Origin: Pseudomonas graminis
Lineage (GTDB): Bacteria > Pseudomonadota > Gammaproteobacteria > Pseudomonadales > Pseudomonadaceae
NCBI RefSeq assembly: GCF_013201545.1
Contig: NZ_CP053746.1
Coordinates: 496,001-560,000 of the forward strand
Direction of reading: 5' to 3'
Length of the DNA: 64,000 nucleotides
Shown here piece by piece: positions 44,821 to 53,834 of the stretch. Both the position numbers and the translations under genes were made by a program. How positions within the stretch are numbered: position 1 is the stretch's first letter; every line of letters begins with the position of its first letter. The notes below the pieces were generated by a model that was given only the letters and a program-made list of their open reading frames with translations, did not search any database and was not told the origin of the DNA.

Positions 44821-45797
44821 AGCAGAGCCTGTTCGAAAAACGCCATGCAGAAGACTGGCAGCGCTTTGCAACGCGCCTTGAGGTGCTGGAAGGGAGTCGC
44901 CGTAAAAGTGAATCCGGTGCCGGCTTCAGCCGCGAATACCGTCAGATCTGCCAACACCTTTCGTTGGCGATTGCCCGTGGGTACGCCAGTCATCTGGTCG
45001 AGCGACTGCAACAGCTTGCGATGCGCGGCCACCAGCAGTTGTATCGCCACCGAAGTCAATTCACCGCGCAGTTGCTGAGTTTTGTACTGGCGGACTTTCC
45101 GCGGCTGGTGCGTACTCAATGGCGATGGGTCGCCCTCGCCGGCCTGCTGTTTTTTGGCAGCCTGACGTTCATGGCGCTGTTGGTCTACGGCTATCCGGAT
45201 CTGGTCTACAGCGTCGTCAGCCCCGCCGATGTCGCCGAGATGCACGCCATGTACGAGCCCGCCGCACGGCGTATCGGGCAGACGGCCGAGCGCGCCTCCA
45301 GCACTGACTGGCTGATGTTCGGTTACTACGTCATGCACAACATCGGCATCGCTTTCCAGACCTTCGCCAGTGGCCTGTTCTTCGGCGTCGGCAGTCTGTT
45401 TTTTCTGTTCTTCAACGGGCTGATGATTGGCGCGGTTGCGGGCCATCTCACCGAGGCAGGCATGGGCGCAACCTTCTGGCCGTTCGTGGTCGGGCACAGC
45501 GCCTTTGAGCTGACCGGCATCACGCTGGCGGGTGCGGCGGGGCTAAAACTCGGATGGGCGCTGGTCGCTCCCGGTCGCCTGCGCCGAGGCGAGGCGCTTC
45601 CCCAGGCTGCCCAGATCAGCGTACGACTAATTGGCGGGGTGATGATGTTCCTGCTCATCGCCGCATTCATTGAAGCGTACTGGTCCTCGATGAGCTGGCC
45701 GCCAGCGACGGCCAAATATGGAGTAGGCGCTTCTTTATGGCTGTTGGTCGGCGCCTACCTGACGCTTGCCGGACGCACGCCCCATGCGCCTGACTGA
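44817..45797 (+). CDS. SpoIIM-domain (DUF95) membrane protein
   Basis: 326 residues. A soluble N-terminal part of about 100 residues is followed by the SpoIIM/DUF95 membrane domain (WRWVALAGLLFFGSLTFMALL, MHNIGIAFQTFASGLFFGVGS, NGLMIGAVAGHLTEAG, GHSAFELTGITLAGAAGLKLG). SpoIIM proteins in Bacillus work in engulfment. In Gram-negative MoxR clusters their function is unknown. The start overlaps the RDD stop (ATGA). Confidence 0.85.
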   Translation: MKQSLFEKRHAEDWQRFATRLEVLEGSRRKSESGAGFSREYRQICQHLSLAIARGYASHLVERLQQLAMRGHQQLYRHRSQFTAQLLSFVLADFPRLVRTQWRWVALAGLLFFGSLTFMALLVYGYPDLVYSVVSPADVAEMHAMYEPAARRIGQTAERASSTDWLMFGYYVMHNIGIAFQTFASGLFFGVGSLFFLFFNGLMIGAVAGHLTEAGMGATFWPFVVGHSAFELTGITLAGAAGLKLGWALVAPGRLRRGEALPQAAQISVRLIGGVMMFLLIAAFIEAYWSSMSWPPATAKYGVGASLWLLVGAYLTLAGRTPHAPD

Positions 45798-47430
45798 CGC
45801 CAGCGTAGCGATACGCCCACGTACGCCCTGGGAAGCCATCGATCTGGGCGTCCTCCTGGCGCAACGGCACCGCGCTTTGCTGATGACCAGCTGGGCCTTC
45901 GTTACCTTGCCAGTCTTCGCGCTCCTGACGCTGCTGCTGTGGGATTACCCGTCGGTGTCAGTCCTGGTGTTCTGGTGGCTGAAACCGGCATACGAACGGC
46001 TGCCGCTGCTGATTCTGTCCCAAGCTCTGTTCGGCTCGACACCTTCGCTCAAGCAGGCGCTGAAAAGTTTTCCGTCCGCACTCAAACCGCAGTTATTCGC
46101 GACCCTGACCTGGCGGCGTCTGAGCCTCAGCCGCAGCTTTTACCAGCCGGTGCAGCAACTCGAGGGACTTGACGGGTTACCGCGGGCGCAGCGCATTGCC
46201 GTACTTGGCCAGAAGGATTCCCGGGCGGCGCGTCTGCTGACCGCACTGGGCAGCACCCTTGAAATGACCTTCTGGATCGGCCTGATGGTGCTGTTCTACG
46301 CCATGATTCCGCCCCAGATCGAAGCCGACTGGTCATGGCGCAGCTTGCTGGACATTGAGGGTGAGTGGAACTGGCTTGAGCATCTGACCAACGGGTTTTA
46401 TGCGCTGGTGTTGATCGTGTGGGGACCGGTTTATGTGTCCTGCGGGTTTTCGCTGTACCTCAATCGCCGAACTGCACTGGAGGCCTGGGACATCGAACTG
46501 GGTTTCCGCAAGCTGCGCGAGCGTGTTCTGGGCAGTGCACTGGCGTTGTTATTCGGCGGCTTCCTTGCGCTGACGCTGTTGCCGTCTTCCGCCATGGCAG
46601 AGTCGGCGGCAAACCAGTTGATGGCAGCCCCGTCAATGGCGGACGAAACACCCAGCGAGTCGGGCAATAGTTGCCCGCTGCCGCCGCTGGACAACCCGCA
46701 GACTGACGAGGACGTGGCACCGCCCGACTCACCTCGCCTGCTCAATCAGCCGCTGACCAGCCAGGCGTCACAAAACGCCATCCATTCAGTGCTTGAGCAA
46801 CCCCCGTTCAAAAATCCCAAACCGGTCTCAGGGTGGCGCATCGCCCAGCCCGCTTACGATGCCAAGCATGATGCCAAGTCAGCCGAGACACCGAACTGGC
46901 TGGCGCGACTGGTCGTCGGCGCGCTCAACCTGGGCAAAACCCTGTCGACGATGTTTGGCGCAATGTTATGGACACTACTCGGCCTCACGGTCGCGTGGGT
47001 GATCTGGCGCTATCGGGCCTGGTTCGCCACCTTCGTGGATAAAAGCCCCCGCAAGGCAATTGCACCCCGAGACATCCCCCACCAACTCTTTGGCTTGCAA
47101 GTTCGCGCTGAAACCCTGCCAACGGATGTCGCCGGTGCAGCCGAGAGGCTGTGGCAGCAGTCACCGCGCGAGGCATTGAGTCTGCTTTACCGCGCACTGC
47201 TGAGCCGACTGTTGACGGATTACCAGTTGCCGCTGAAAAGCGCGGACACCGAGGGCCAGATACTGGCACGCATTGCCGAGCTCAAGCAGCCATCCCTCGA
47301 TGACTTCAGCCATGAGCTGACGCGCCACTGGCAAAATCTCGCGTACGGGCACCAGCTGCCACCGGATCATGCACGACAGGCGCTCTGTTCAGGCTGGCGG
47401 AAGTTGTTCGCGCAGGAAGCACGCACATGA
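45784..47430 (+). CDS. DUF4129-domain membrane protein
   Basis: 548 residues from the ATG at 45784, overlapping the SpoIIM stop by 14 bases; an in-frame ATG at 45766 is an alternative. Several N-terminal helices come first (LLMTSWAFVTLPVFALLTLL, EMTFWIGLMVLFYAMIPP). A long polar, probably periplasmic region rich in Pro and Ser (about residues 280-385) follows, then another helix (MLWTLLGLTVAWVIWRY). The C-terminal cytoplasmic DUF4129 domain is SPREALSLLYRALLSRLL...DTEGQILARI. DUF4129 resembles transglutaminase-associated tails. Function unknown. Confidence 0.8.
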   Translation: MRLTDASVAIRPRTPWEAIDLGVLLAQRHRALLMTSWAFVTLPVFALLTLLLWDYPSVSVLVFWWLKPAYERLPLLILSQALFGSTPSLKQALKSFPSALKPQLFATLTWRRLSLSRSFYQPVQQLEGLDGLPRAQRIAVLGQKDSRAARLLTALGSTLEMTFWIGLMVLFYAMIPPQIEADWSWRSLLDIEGEWNWLEHLTNGFYALVLIVWGPVYVSCGFSLYLNRRTALEAWDIELGFRKLRERVLGSALALLFGGFLALTLLPSSAMAESAANQLMAAPSMADETPSESGNSCPLPPLDNPQTDEDVAPPDSPRLLNQPLTSQASQNAIHSVLEQPPFKNPKPVSGWRIAQPAYDAKHDAKSAETPNWLARLVVGALNLGKTLSTMFGAMLWTLLGLTVAWVIWRYRAWFATFVDKSPRKAIAPRDIPHQLFGLQVRAETLPTDVAGAAERLWQQSPREALSLLYRALLSRLLTDYQLPLKSADTEGQILARIAELKQPSLDDFSHELTRHWQNLAYGHQLPPDHARQALCSGWRKLFAQEART

Positions 47431-48647
47431 GCCGGCGCTGGATCATCGGGCTGGTCGTTGCGCTGATGCTGGTGAGCCTCGTCATCGCCAGTGTGCCTGT
47501 GCTGAAGCGGCTCGAACGTTATGAGGAAACCGTTGACCAGGGACCTTCGCCGGAAGCGCTGGCAAACCCTTATCTCGCCGCGCAGACGTTCCTGCGTCAA
47601 CGAAACATCCAGGTGAAGACCGTTGAAACGCTCACCACTCTCCCTGACTTCCGCGACCAGCCGCAAACGCTGATGCTGCTGGATTTCCGCGAAAGGATGA
47701 CGCCGTCCGAGGTCAAGCGCTTGCTGGCCTGGACCCGATCAGGCGGCCGTCTTCTATTTGTCGCCGAACAGCTGTGGGACCCGGCCAAGGGGAGCAGCGG
47801 CGACCTGTTGCTGGATCAATTGCAGATTCACCAATTTCTCACCCAGGATCTGCAAGAGCAGGACCGCGAACGACAGCGCGAACAGCTCAAGCCGGTCATC
47901 CCACTGAGCACGCCGGTCATTCAGGGCCCCCAAACGCCGTGGCCCGAGTTGACCCGGCTGTTCGTGCAAAACGAAAACGATCCGGCCTACATGAGCTTCG
48001 ACCCGGCCTTCCATCTCGATGACCCCGAGGATCACGCACAGTCATGGGCCAACAGCGCTGACGCCACGCACCTGCTGCAAATGGTGTACGGCTCCGGATT
48101 GATCACTGTCGTCACCGACGCCGACCTTTGGAAAACCCAAGCCATCGGTGAATACGACAATGCCTGGCTGCTCTGGTACCTGAGCCAGGACAGCACTGTC
48201 ACGATGGTGCTGCGCACTGAACACGACAACCTGTTCGGGCTGCTCTGGAAATACTTTCCCCAGGCGCTGCTCGCCTTGGCGCTGTGCCTCGTTGCAACGC
48301 TGTGGCACGCAGGCATGCGCTACGGCCCGATGTTGCCCATCCCGCCGCGCGGCCGCCGTCAGCTCAGCGAACACCTGCGCGCAAGCGCCGACTTCATGCT
48401 CCGCCGAGAAGGTCAGCATGCCGCGTTGCGCGCCTTGCAGCAGGACATCCTGCGCCGCGCCCGGCAGCGCCACCCCGGCTTCGAAACCTTGGCCGTCACC
48501 GAACAATGGCAAACGCTGGCGCGCATGACGCGTCAGTCCACCAGCAGCATCGGTCAGGCATTACGCCCGCGGCCGGAGCAGCGCCTGTCCAGCAGCGAAT
48601 TCACCCGTCAGGTTGCGTACCTGCAAACCATCAGGAATGCCTTATGA
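47427..48647 (+). CDS. DUF4350-domain membrane protein
   Basis: 406 residues. One N-terminal helix (WIIGLVVALMLVSLVIASVPV) is followed by a periplasmic DUF4350 domain resembling a glutamine-amidotransferase fold (NPYLAAQTFLRQRNIQVKTV, TLMLLDFRERMTPSEVKRLLAW, GGRLLFVAEQLWD). A second helix follows (FPQALLALALCLVATLWHAG), with a basic cytoplasmic tail. It overlaps its neighbours by ATGA at both ends. Function unknown. Confidence 0.8.
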   Translation: MSRRWIIGLVVALMLVSLVIASVPVLKRLERYEETVDQGPSPEALANPYLAAQTFLRQRNIQVKTVETLTTLPDFRDQPQTLMLLDFRERMTPSEVKRLLAWTRSGGRLLFVAEQLWDPAKGSSGDLLLDQLQIHQFLTQDLQEQDRERQREQLKPVIPLSTPVIQGPQTPWPELTRLFVQNENDPAYMSFDPAFHLDDPEDHAQSWANSADATHLLQMVYGSGLITVVTDADLWKTQAIGEYDNAWLLWYLSQDSTVTMVLRTEHDNLFGLLWKYFPQALLALALCLVATLWHAGMRYGPMLPIPPRGRRQLSEHLRASADFMLRREGQHAALRALQQDILRRARQRHPGFETLAVTEQWQTLARMTRQSTSSIGQALRPRPEQRLSSSEFTRQVAYLQTIRNAL

Positions 48648-49720
48648 GCGATCAACCGACCGAGCCAAGTCACGCGTCCCATCACCTCCCCACTCCCGAA
48701 ACCGCGGCTGTGGACCCCACGCACACCGAACCGGCCACTGCCTCGGGCAGCCATCCAGCGCAGCAGCGCCAGCGCGCGATTCATCTGGCACAGGCAGTGC
48801 GGCACGAGCTGCAAAAAGCAGTCATCGGTCAGGACGCCGTGATTGATGATGTACTGACCGCACTGATCGGCGGTGGCCATGTCTTGCTCGAAGGTGTGCC
48901 CGGGCTTGGCAAGACGCTGCTGGTGCGGGCGCTGGCCCGATGTTTCGGCGGCGAGTTCGCGCGGATTCAGTTCACCCCTGACCTGATGCCCAGCGACGTC
49001 ACCGGCCATGCCGTGTACGACATGCAGAGCGAGCAGTTCAAGCTGCGCAAGGGGCCGTTGTTTACCCATTTGCTGCTCGCGGACGAGATCAACCGCGCAC
49101 CGGCCAAAACCCAGGCCGCGTTGCTTGAGGCGATGCAGGAACGTCAGGTCACGCTGGAGGGCCGTGCGTTACCGGTGCCGCAACCGTTCATGGTGCTGGC
49201 GACGCAGAACCCGATTGAACAGGAAGGCACCTACCCACTGCCCGAAGCCGAGCTCGACCGCTTCATGCTCAAAGTGCGCATGGATTATCCCCAGGCCGAT
49301 CAGGAGCTGGAGATGGTCCGTCAGGTCACGCGCTCGACCCGTTCCGACATGCTCGACGTCCAGCCCTTGCGCACCCTGATGCTGGCAAAGGATGTGCTCG
49401 CGCTGCAACGCATCGCCGGCGATCTGCCGGTGGATGAACAGGTCCTCGATTATGCCGTGCGACTTGCTCGCGCCACTCGCACGTGGCCGGGCCTGACACT
49501 CGGCGCAGGGCCGCGCGCGTCCATCGCACTGATTCGGGGAGCCCGCGCGCGGGCGCTGTTGCGCGGCGGCGAGTTCGTCGTACCTGACGACGTCAAGGGC
49601 TGCGCGCTGGCGGTGCTGCGTCATCGGGTGAGGCTTGCGCCGGAGCTGGACATCGAAGGCTTGTCGGTGGATCAAGTGCTCAAGCAAATGCTGGATCAGG
49701 TGGCGGCGCCACGTCGATGA
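48644..49720 (+). CDS. MoxR family AAA+ ATPase
   Basis: 358 residues from the ATG at 48644. A disordered Pro/His/Thr-rich leader of about 40 residues precedes the AAA+ core. Walker A is LLEGVPGLGKTLLVRALA, Walker B LLLADEINRAPAKTQAALLEAMQ, sensor 1 PFMVLATQNPIEQEGTYPLPEAELDRFM, and sensor 2 lies near LGAGPRASIALIRGARARAL. MoxR ATPases act as chaperones that assemble or activate partner proteins, usually with a DUF58/VWA protein encoded next door, as here. Overlaps both neighbours. Confidence 0.92.
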   Translation: MSDQPTEPSHASHHLPTPETAAVDPTHTEPATASGSHPAQQRQRAIHLAQAVRHELQKAVIGQDAVIDDVLTALIGGGHVLLEGVPGLGKTLLVRALARCFGGEFARIQFTPDLMPSDVTGHAVYDMQSEQFKLRKGPLFTHLLLADEINRAPAKTQAALLEAMQERQVTLEGRALPVPQPFMVLATQNPIEQEGTYPLPEAELDRFMLKVRMDYPQADQELEMVRQVTRSTRSDMLDVQPLRTLMLAKDVLALQRIAGDLPVDEQVLDYAVRLARATRTWPGLTLGAGPRASIALIRGARARALLRGGEFVVPDDVKGCALAVLRHRVRLAPELDIEGLSVDQVLKQMLDQVAAPRR

Positions 49721-51072
49721 AGCAACTGCTCACGCCGTCGACACGGATGCTCTGGTGGCTGGCCGTTCTGCTCGGCGTGTCGGTGCTGCTCGGCATTCTG
49801 CAGGCATTGGGGCGCGGTCCGGTTGCCCGGCTGGACGGGGTTTTCTGGACCTTGCTGTGGGTGATGACTGCCGTCGCTGCGTTGGATGCGGCATGGCTGT
49901 GGCGTCTGCCCTCCCCTCGGGTCAAGCGGCGCTTGGCCGGCAGTCTGGGAATGGGGCGCTGGAGCGAGGTGCAGGTCGAGCTGGAACACGACTCCCCCCG
50001 CGCACTGCACGTGACGCTCTTTGACCATGGCCCTTCCGAGCCGGACGCCCGCTACGAAACCGAACATCTGCCTCAGAACGTCGCGCTGCGCCCACAGCGC
50101 AAGACGCAGCTGACTTACCGGCTGCGGCCGGCCAGTCGCGGGGATTTCACCTTCGAACGGACCGAGATCCTCATCCGCAGCCCGTTGCGCCTTTGGTCAT
50201 CCCGGCGGTATGTGCCCAACCATGACGCCGTCCGGGTGTACCCGGATTTTGCCCGGTTGCACGACGGACAGCTGCTGGGCGTCGAGAACTGGCTCAGGCA
50301 GATCGGCATTCGCCAACAGCCGCGCCGGGGGCTGGGCCGGGAATTTCACCAGCTGCGTGAATTTCGTGAAGGCGACAGCCTGCGTCAGATCGACTGGAAG
50401 GCCACGGCCAGGCATCGCGCGCCCATTGCACGGGAATATCAGGATGAGCGCGATCAGCAAATCCTGTTCATGCTCGACTGTGGCCGACGCATGCGCAGCC
50501 AGGACGGCGATCTGACGCACTTCGACCACGGACTCAACGCCTGCCTGCTGCTGAGCTATGTGGCCTTGCGTCAGGGCGACGCAGTCGGGCTTTCCACCTT
50601 TGCGGGCGAACAGGACCGGCATTTGCCACCCGTCAAAGGCGCGGGCCAGTTGAACGTGCTGTTGAATCACCTCTACAACGTCAACGCGACCCAGCGACCT
50701 GCGGATTACGCGGTAGCGATGCGAAACATCCTTGCGCGGCAGAAACGCCGGGCGTTGGTGGTCTTGGTGACTAATCTGCGGGACGAGGATGACGAGCAGT
50801 TACTGGAAGCGGTCAAACAGCTGAGTCGCCATCATCGCGTGCTGATAGCCAGTTTGCGCGAAGTTGTGCTCGACGATCTGCGTCAAGCGCCGGTGCAGAC
50901 CTCGCAACAGGCCGTGGATTATTGCGGTACGGTCGACCTGCTGAACGCCCGGAGCGGGCTGCATGAGCGTTTGGTCGCCCATGGCATCCCGGTGCTGGAT
51001 GTGCGCCCCAGTGAGCTGGGCCCGGAGTTGGTCAGCCGATACATGAGCTGGAAAAAGGCCGGAGCTTTGTAG
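49717..51072 (+). CDS. DUF58-domain protein
   Basis: 451 residues. Two N-terminal helices (LWWLAVLLGVSVLLGILQAL, WTLLWVMTAVAALDAAWLW) lead to a domain with the hallmark REFHQLREFREGDSLRQIDW-KATARH, then a VWA-like region (ILFMLDCGRRMRS, ALVVLVTNLRDEDDEQLLEAV). DUF58 proteins are the standard partner of MoxR ATPases. The metal-site residues look partly kept (DCGRRMRS rather than DxSxS). Last gene of the operon; it converges on a PilZ gene. Confidence 0.88.
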   Translation: MKQLLTPSTRMLWWLAVLLGVSVLLGILQALGRGPVARLDGVFWTLLWVMTAVAALDAAWLWRLPSPRVKRRLAGSLGMGRWSEVQVELEHDSPRALHVTLFDHGPSEPDARYETEHLPQNVALRPQRKTQLTYRLRPASRGDFTFERTEILIRSPLRLWSSRRYVPNHDAVRVYPDFARLHDGQLLGVENWLRQIGIRQQPRRGLGREFHQLREFREGDSLRQIDWKATARHRAPIAREYQDERDQQILFMLDCGRRMRSQDGDLTHFDHGLNACLLLSYVALRQGDAVGLSTFAGEQDRHLPPVKGAGQLNVLLNHLYNVNATQRPADYAVAMRNILARQKRRALVVLVTNLRDEDDEQLLEAVKQLSRHHRVLIASLREVVLDDLRQAPVQTSQQAVDYCGTVDLLNARSGLHERLVAHGIPVLDVRPSELGPELVSRYMSWKKAGAL

Positions 51073-51083
51073 GGCGCCTGCCT

Positions 51084-51443
51084 TCAGGCGGACGCTTCCA
51101 GCGGATAGAAACTGAAGTAGTGCTGCAAGGCCTGAATGAGGACAAAGTATTCCGCCGGCGCCGCTTGCAGCCGGAAGCCGGAATCGAACACGCGCGGGGT
51201 TTCGTCTTCCTGACACCACAGGCAGCTGGCGTCGATATCAATGTTGTACAGGCCGTTCTTCCCGTCGGGCACTTTCAGGCGCAGCTGAAAATCGGCCCCC
51301 ACCAGAATGGGCAGATCGCTGATCAGCATCAGGCCTTGTTCAGACACGTTACCCAGGCAACCCAACGGTTTATCGGTGTACCGGTTGAACACTTGCAAGT
51401 AGTAAGGCAGTTGGTGACGTTCTATTCGTCTTTCATTAAGCAT
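51084..51443 (-). CDS. PilZ-domain protein
   Basis: 119 residues from the ATG at 51443 (the start is uncertain; further ATGs lie at 51476 and 51536). PilZ features: RRIERHQLPYYLQVFNR carries the Arg-rich c-di-GMP contact, and GNVSEQGLMLISDLPI is the D/NxSxxG motif, here NVSEQG. FDSGFRLQ is also typical. It is a single-domain c-di-GMP receptor candidate. A diguanylate cyclase gene lies about 4 kb away. Confidence 0.8.
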   Translation of the reverse strand: MLNERRIERHQLPYYLQVFNRYTDKPLGCLGNVSEQGLMLISDLPILVGADFQLRLKVPDGKNGLYNIDIDASCLWCQEDETPRVFDSGFRLQAAPAEYFVLIQALQHYFSFYPLEASA

Positions 51444-51754
51444 TCGGACACTCGCCCTGAGATGACCATTGAGCATGGCCGCGCTAGTGCTTTGAGATTC
51501 GGTTGCACGGAACTGCCAGACCCGCGACGTCATCATCCATCGTTGAAAACAATGACGACATCTGACTCATTCAGCACGGGCAAAAGTCACTGATCCAAGT
51601 TGCCGATCAGCGCTGAACATCCCTATCGCCCTCGCTTTCGGATCAGTGGCGCTGCCGCCTCCACCCAAACCCTTAGGTCCCTACTCATCGCAGCTTAGCT
51701 CAGGTTTTCCCGATATCCACCCGGAAACGTGACCGTATATCCACTCGGGTGTAA

Positions 51755-52129
51755 CTAGCGTGAAGCAGCACGTGGTGTGGCGGGCGGCGCCAGGTTGTCA
51801 TGGCCCAGCTGATGCAGCGTGTCCAGCCGTGCCTTGGCGCGGAATGCATATTCGCTTTCCGGGAACTGCGTGATGATGAACTGGTAGGTCTGGACCGCGT
51901 CCATGTAGAACTTCTGGCGTTCCAGGCACTGGCCACGCAACATCGACACTTCGGGCTGTACGTAACGACGCGAACGGCTTTCTCGATCGACTTTCGACAG
52001 GTTGTACATCACCGCGTCACAGTCGCCCTGGGCATAGGCGCGGTTGGCGTTGTTCAAATGGCTGTTCATTGCCCAGCGGGTGCAGCCACCCAAGGCAAGC
52101 AGCGCCACTAATATCATCACGATTCGCAT
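51755..52129 (-). CDS. Lipoprotein with TPR-like repeats
   Basis: 124 residues. The lipoprotein signal MRIVMILVALLALGGC (Cys16) is followed by two or three TPR-like helices (HLNNANRAYAQGDCDAVMYNLSKVD, RGQCLERQKFYMDAVQTYQFIITQFPESEYAFRAKARL). The last segment resembles BamD/YbgF-type TPRs. Probably an outer-membrane-anchored scaffold. Conserved-looking in Pseudomonas but unnamed. Divergent from pykA. Confidence 0.75.
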   Translation of the reverse strand: MRIVMILVALLALGGCTRWAMNSHLNNANRAYAQGDCDAVMYNLSKVDRESRSRRYVQPEVSMLRGQCLERQKFYMDAVQTYQFIITQFPESEYAFRAKARLDTLHQLGHDNLAPPATPRAASR

Positions 52130-52308
52130 GAGAGTCTCCTGTGCTCAGCCCTTGTATCGGCGTATTTCGGGATTTCTTCAAGGCCGATTTCAGTGCCGCC
52201 GGCCTGCCGATTGCCCAGCGATCAGGGGGTCAGGTAGTGCAAAGGAACAATGACTACAGAGCAATACAGTAGTAGCCTCTCGCTGCGCTTCATTTAAGGA
52301 GTTTGTGC

Positions 52309-53760
52309 ATGACCGTTCGCCGCACCAAAATCGTAGCCACACTGGGCCCTGCCAGTAATTCGCCAGAAGTCATCGAGAAGCTGATTCTTGCTGGCCTGGA
52401 CGTCGCCCGCCTGAACTTCTCCCACGGCACGCCCGACGAGCACAAGGCTCGCGCGAAGCTGATCCGCGACATCGCCGCCAAGAACGGCCGGTTCGTTGCA
52501 TTGCTGGGTGACCTTCAAGGCCCGAAAATCCGCATCGCCAAATTCGTCAACAAGAAGATCGAGCTGAAGGTAGGTGACAAGTTCATCTTCTCCACCAGCC
52601 ATCCTCTGACGGACGGCAACCAGGACATCGTCGGTATCGATTACCCCGATCTGGTCAAGGACTGCGGCGTCGGCGACGAGCTGCTGCTGGACGACGGACG
52701 CGTGGTCATGCGCGTTGATACACAGACCGCCGATGCACTGCATTGCACCGTGACCATCGGCGGCCCGCTGTCGGATCACAAAGGCATCAACCGTCGCGGC
52801 GGCGGCCTTACAGCGCCGGCACTGACTGAAAAAGACAAGCAGGACATCAAGCTCGCTGCCGAAATGGACCTGGATTACCTGGCCGTTTCGTTCCCGCGTG
52901 ATGCCGCCGACATGGAATACGCGCGCAAGCTGCGTGACGAGTCCGGCGGCACGGCCTGGCTGGTGGCGAAGATCGAACGCGCCGAAGCCGTTGCTGACGA
53001 CGAAACCCTCGATGCGCTGATCCGCGCCAGTGACGCGGTCATGGTTGCCCGTGGCGACCTGGGCGTGGAAATCGGCGACGCCGAGCTGGTGGGCGTCCAG
53101 AAGAAAATCATCCTGCACGCACGTCGCCACAACAAAGCGGTGATCGTTGCCACGCAGATGATGGAATCGATGATTTCCAGCCCGATGCCAACCCGCGCTG
53201 AAGTGTCTGACGTGGCGAACGCCGTGCTCGACTACACCGACGCCGTGATGCTGTCTGCCGAAAGCGCCGCCGGTTCGTACCCGGTCGAAGCCGTGGAAGC
53301 GATGGCGCGTATCTGCGTCGGCGCCGAGCGTCATCCGACCGGCAAGACTTCCAGCCACCGCGTCGGTCACTCGTTCACCCGTTGTGACGAGAGCATTGCG
53401 CTGGCGGCCATGTACACCGCCAACCACTTCCCTGGCGTGAAAGCGATTATTGCGTTGACCGAAAGCGGCTACACACCGCTGATCATGTCGCGCATTCGCT
53501 CCTCGGTGCCGATCTACGCGTTCTCTCCGCACCGCGGCACTCAGGCGCGCGCGGCGATGTTCCGTGGCGTTTACACCATTCCGTTCGACCCGGCCGCACT
53601 GCCGCCCGGTCAGGTCAGCCAGTCCGCTGTGGACGAACTGGTCAAGCGCGGCCTGGTCGAGCAAGGCGACTGGGTCATCCTGACCAAGGGCGACAGCTAC
53701 CACACCATCGGCGGCACCAACGGCATGAAGATCCTGCACGTCGGCGACCCAATGGTTTAA
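52309..53760 (+). CDS. pykA: Pyruvate kinase II
   Basis: 483 residues from the ATG at 52309, which has AAGGAG 8 bases upstream. Barrel with KIVATLGPASNSPEVIEKLI and LNFSHGT (phosphate and cation site), B-domain, and the pyruvate kinase signature near VARGDLGVEIGDAELVGVQKKII and QMMESMISSPMPTRAEVSDVANAV. It closely resembles the PykA form of Pseudomonas. Makes pyruvate and ATP from phosphoenolpyruvate. Followed by a bidirectional terminator. Confidence 0.96.
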   Translation: MTVRRTKIVATLGPASNSPEVIEKLILAGLDVARLNFSHGTPDEHKARAKLIRDIAAKNGRFVALLGDLQGPKIRIAKFVNKKIELKVGDKFIFSTSHPLTDGNQDIVGIDYPDLVKDCGVGDELLLDDGRVVMRVDTQTADALHCTVTIGGPLSDHKGINRRGGGLTAPALTEKDKQDIKLAAEMDLDYLAVSFPRDAADMEYARKLRDESGGTAWLVAKIERAEAVADDETLDALIRASDAVMVARGDLGVEIGDAELVGVQKKIILHARRHNKAVIVATQMMESMISSPMPTRAEVSDVANAVLDYTDAVMLSAESAAGSYPVEAVEAMARICVGAERHPTGKTSSHRVGHSFTRCDESIALAAMYTANHFPGVKAIIALTESGYTPLIMSRIRSSVPIYAFSPHRGTQARAAMFRGVYTIPFDPAALPPGQVSQSAVDELVKRGLVEQGDWVILTKGDSYHTIGGTNGMKILHVGDPMV

Positions 53761-53775
53761 GCGTCACTGCAACAC

Positions 53776-53811
53776 AAAAAAGCCCCGCCTCGTGAGAGAG
53801 CGGGGCTTTTT
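53776..53811. terminator. Bidirectional terminator between pykA and the ferredoxin-type reductase gene
   Basis: GCCCCGC (53782-53788) and GCGGGGC (53800-53806), flanked by six A and five T residues, serve both strands. Confidence 0.9.
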
Positions 53812-53834
53812 CATGTCCTTGAACGTACAGGCCG

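Noticed and set aside
52294..53739. 481-codon minus-strand frame opposite pykA
   Set aside because: Shadow; repetitive Arg/His/Gly composition and no domain.
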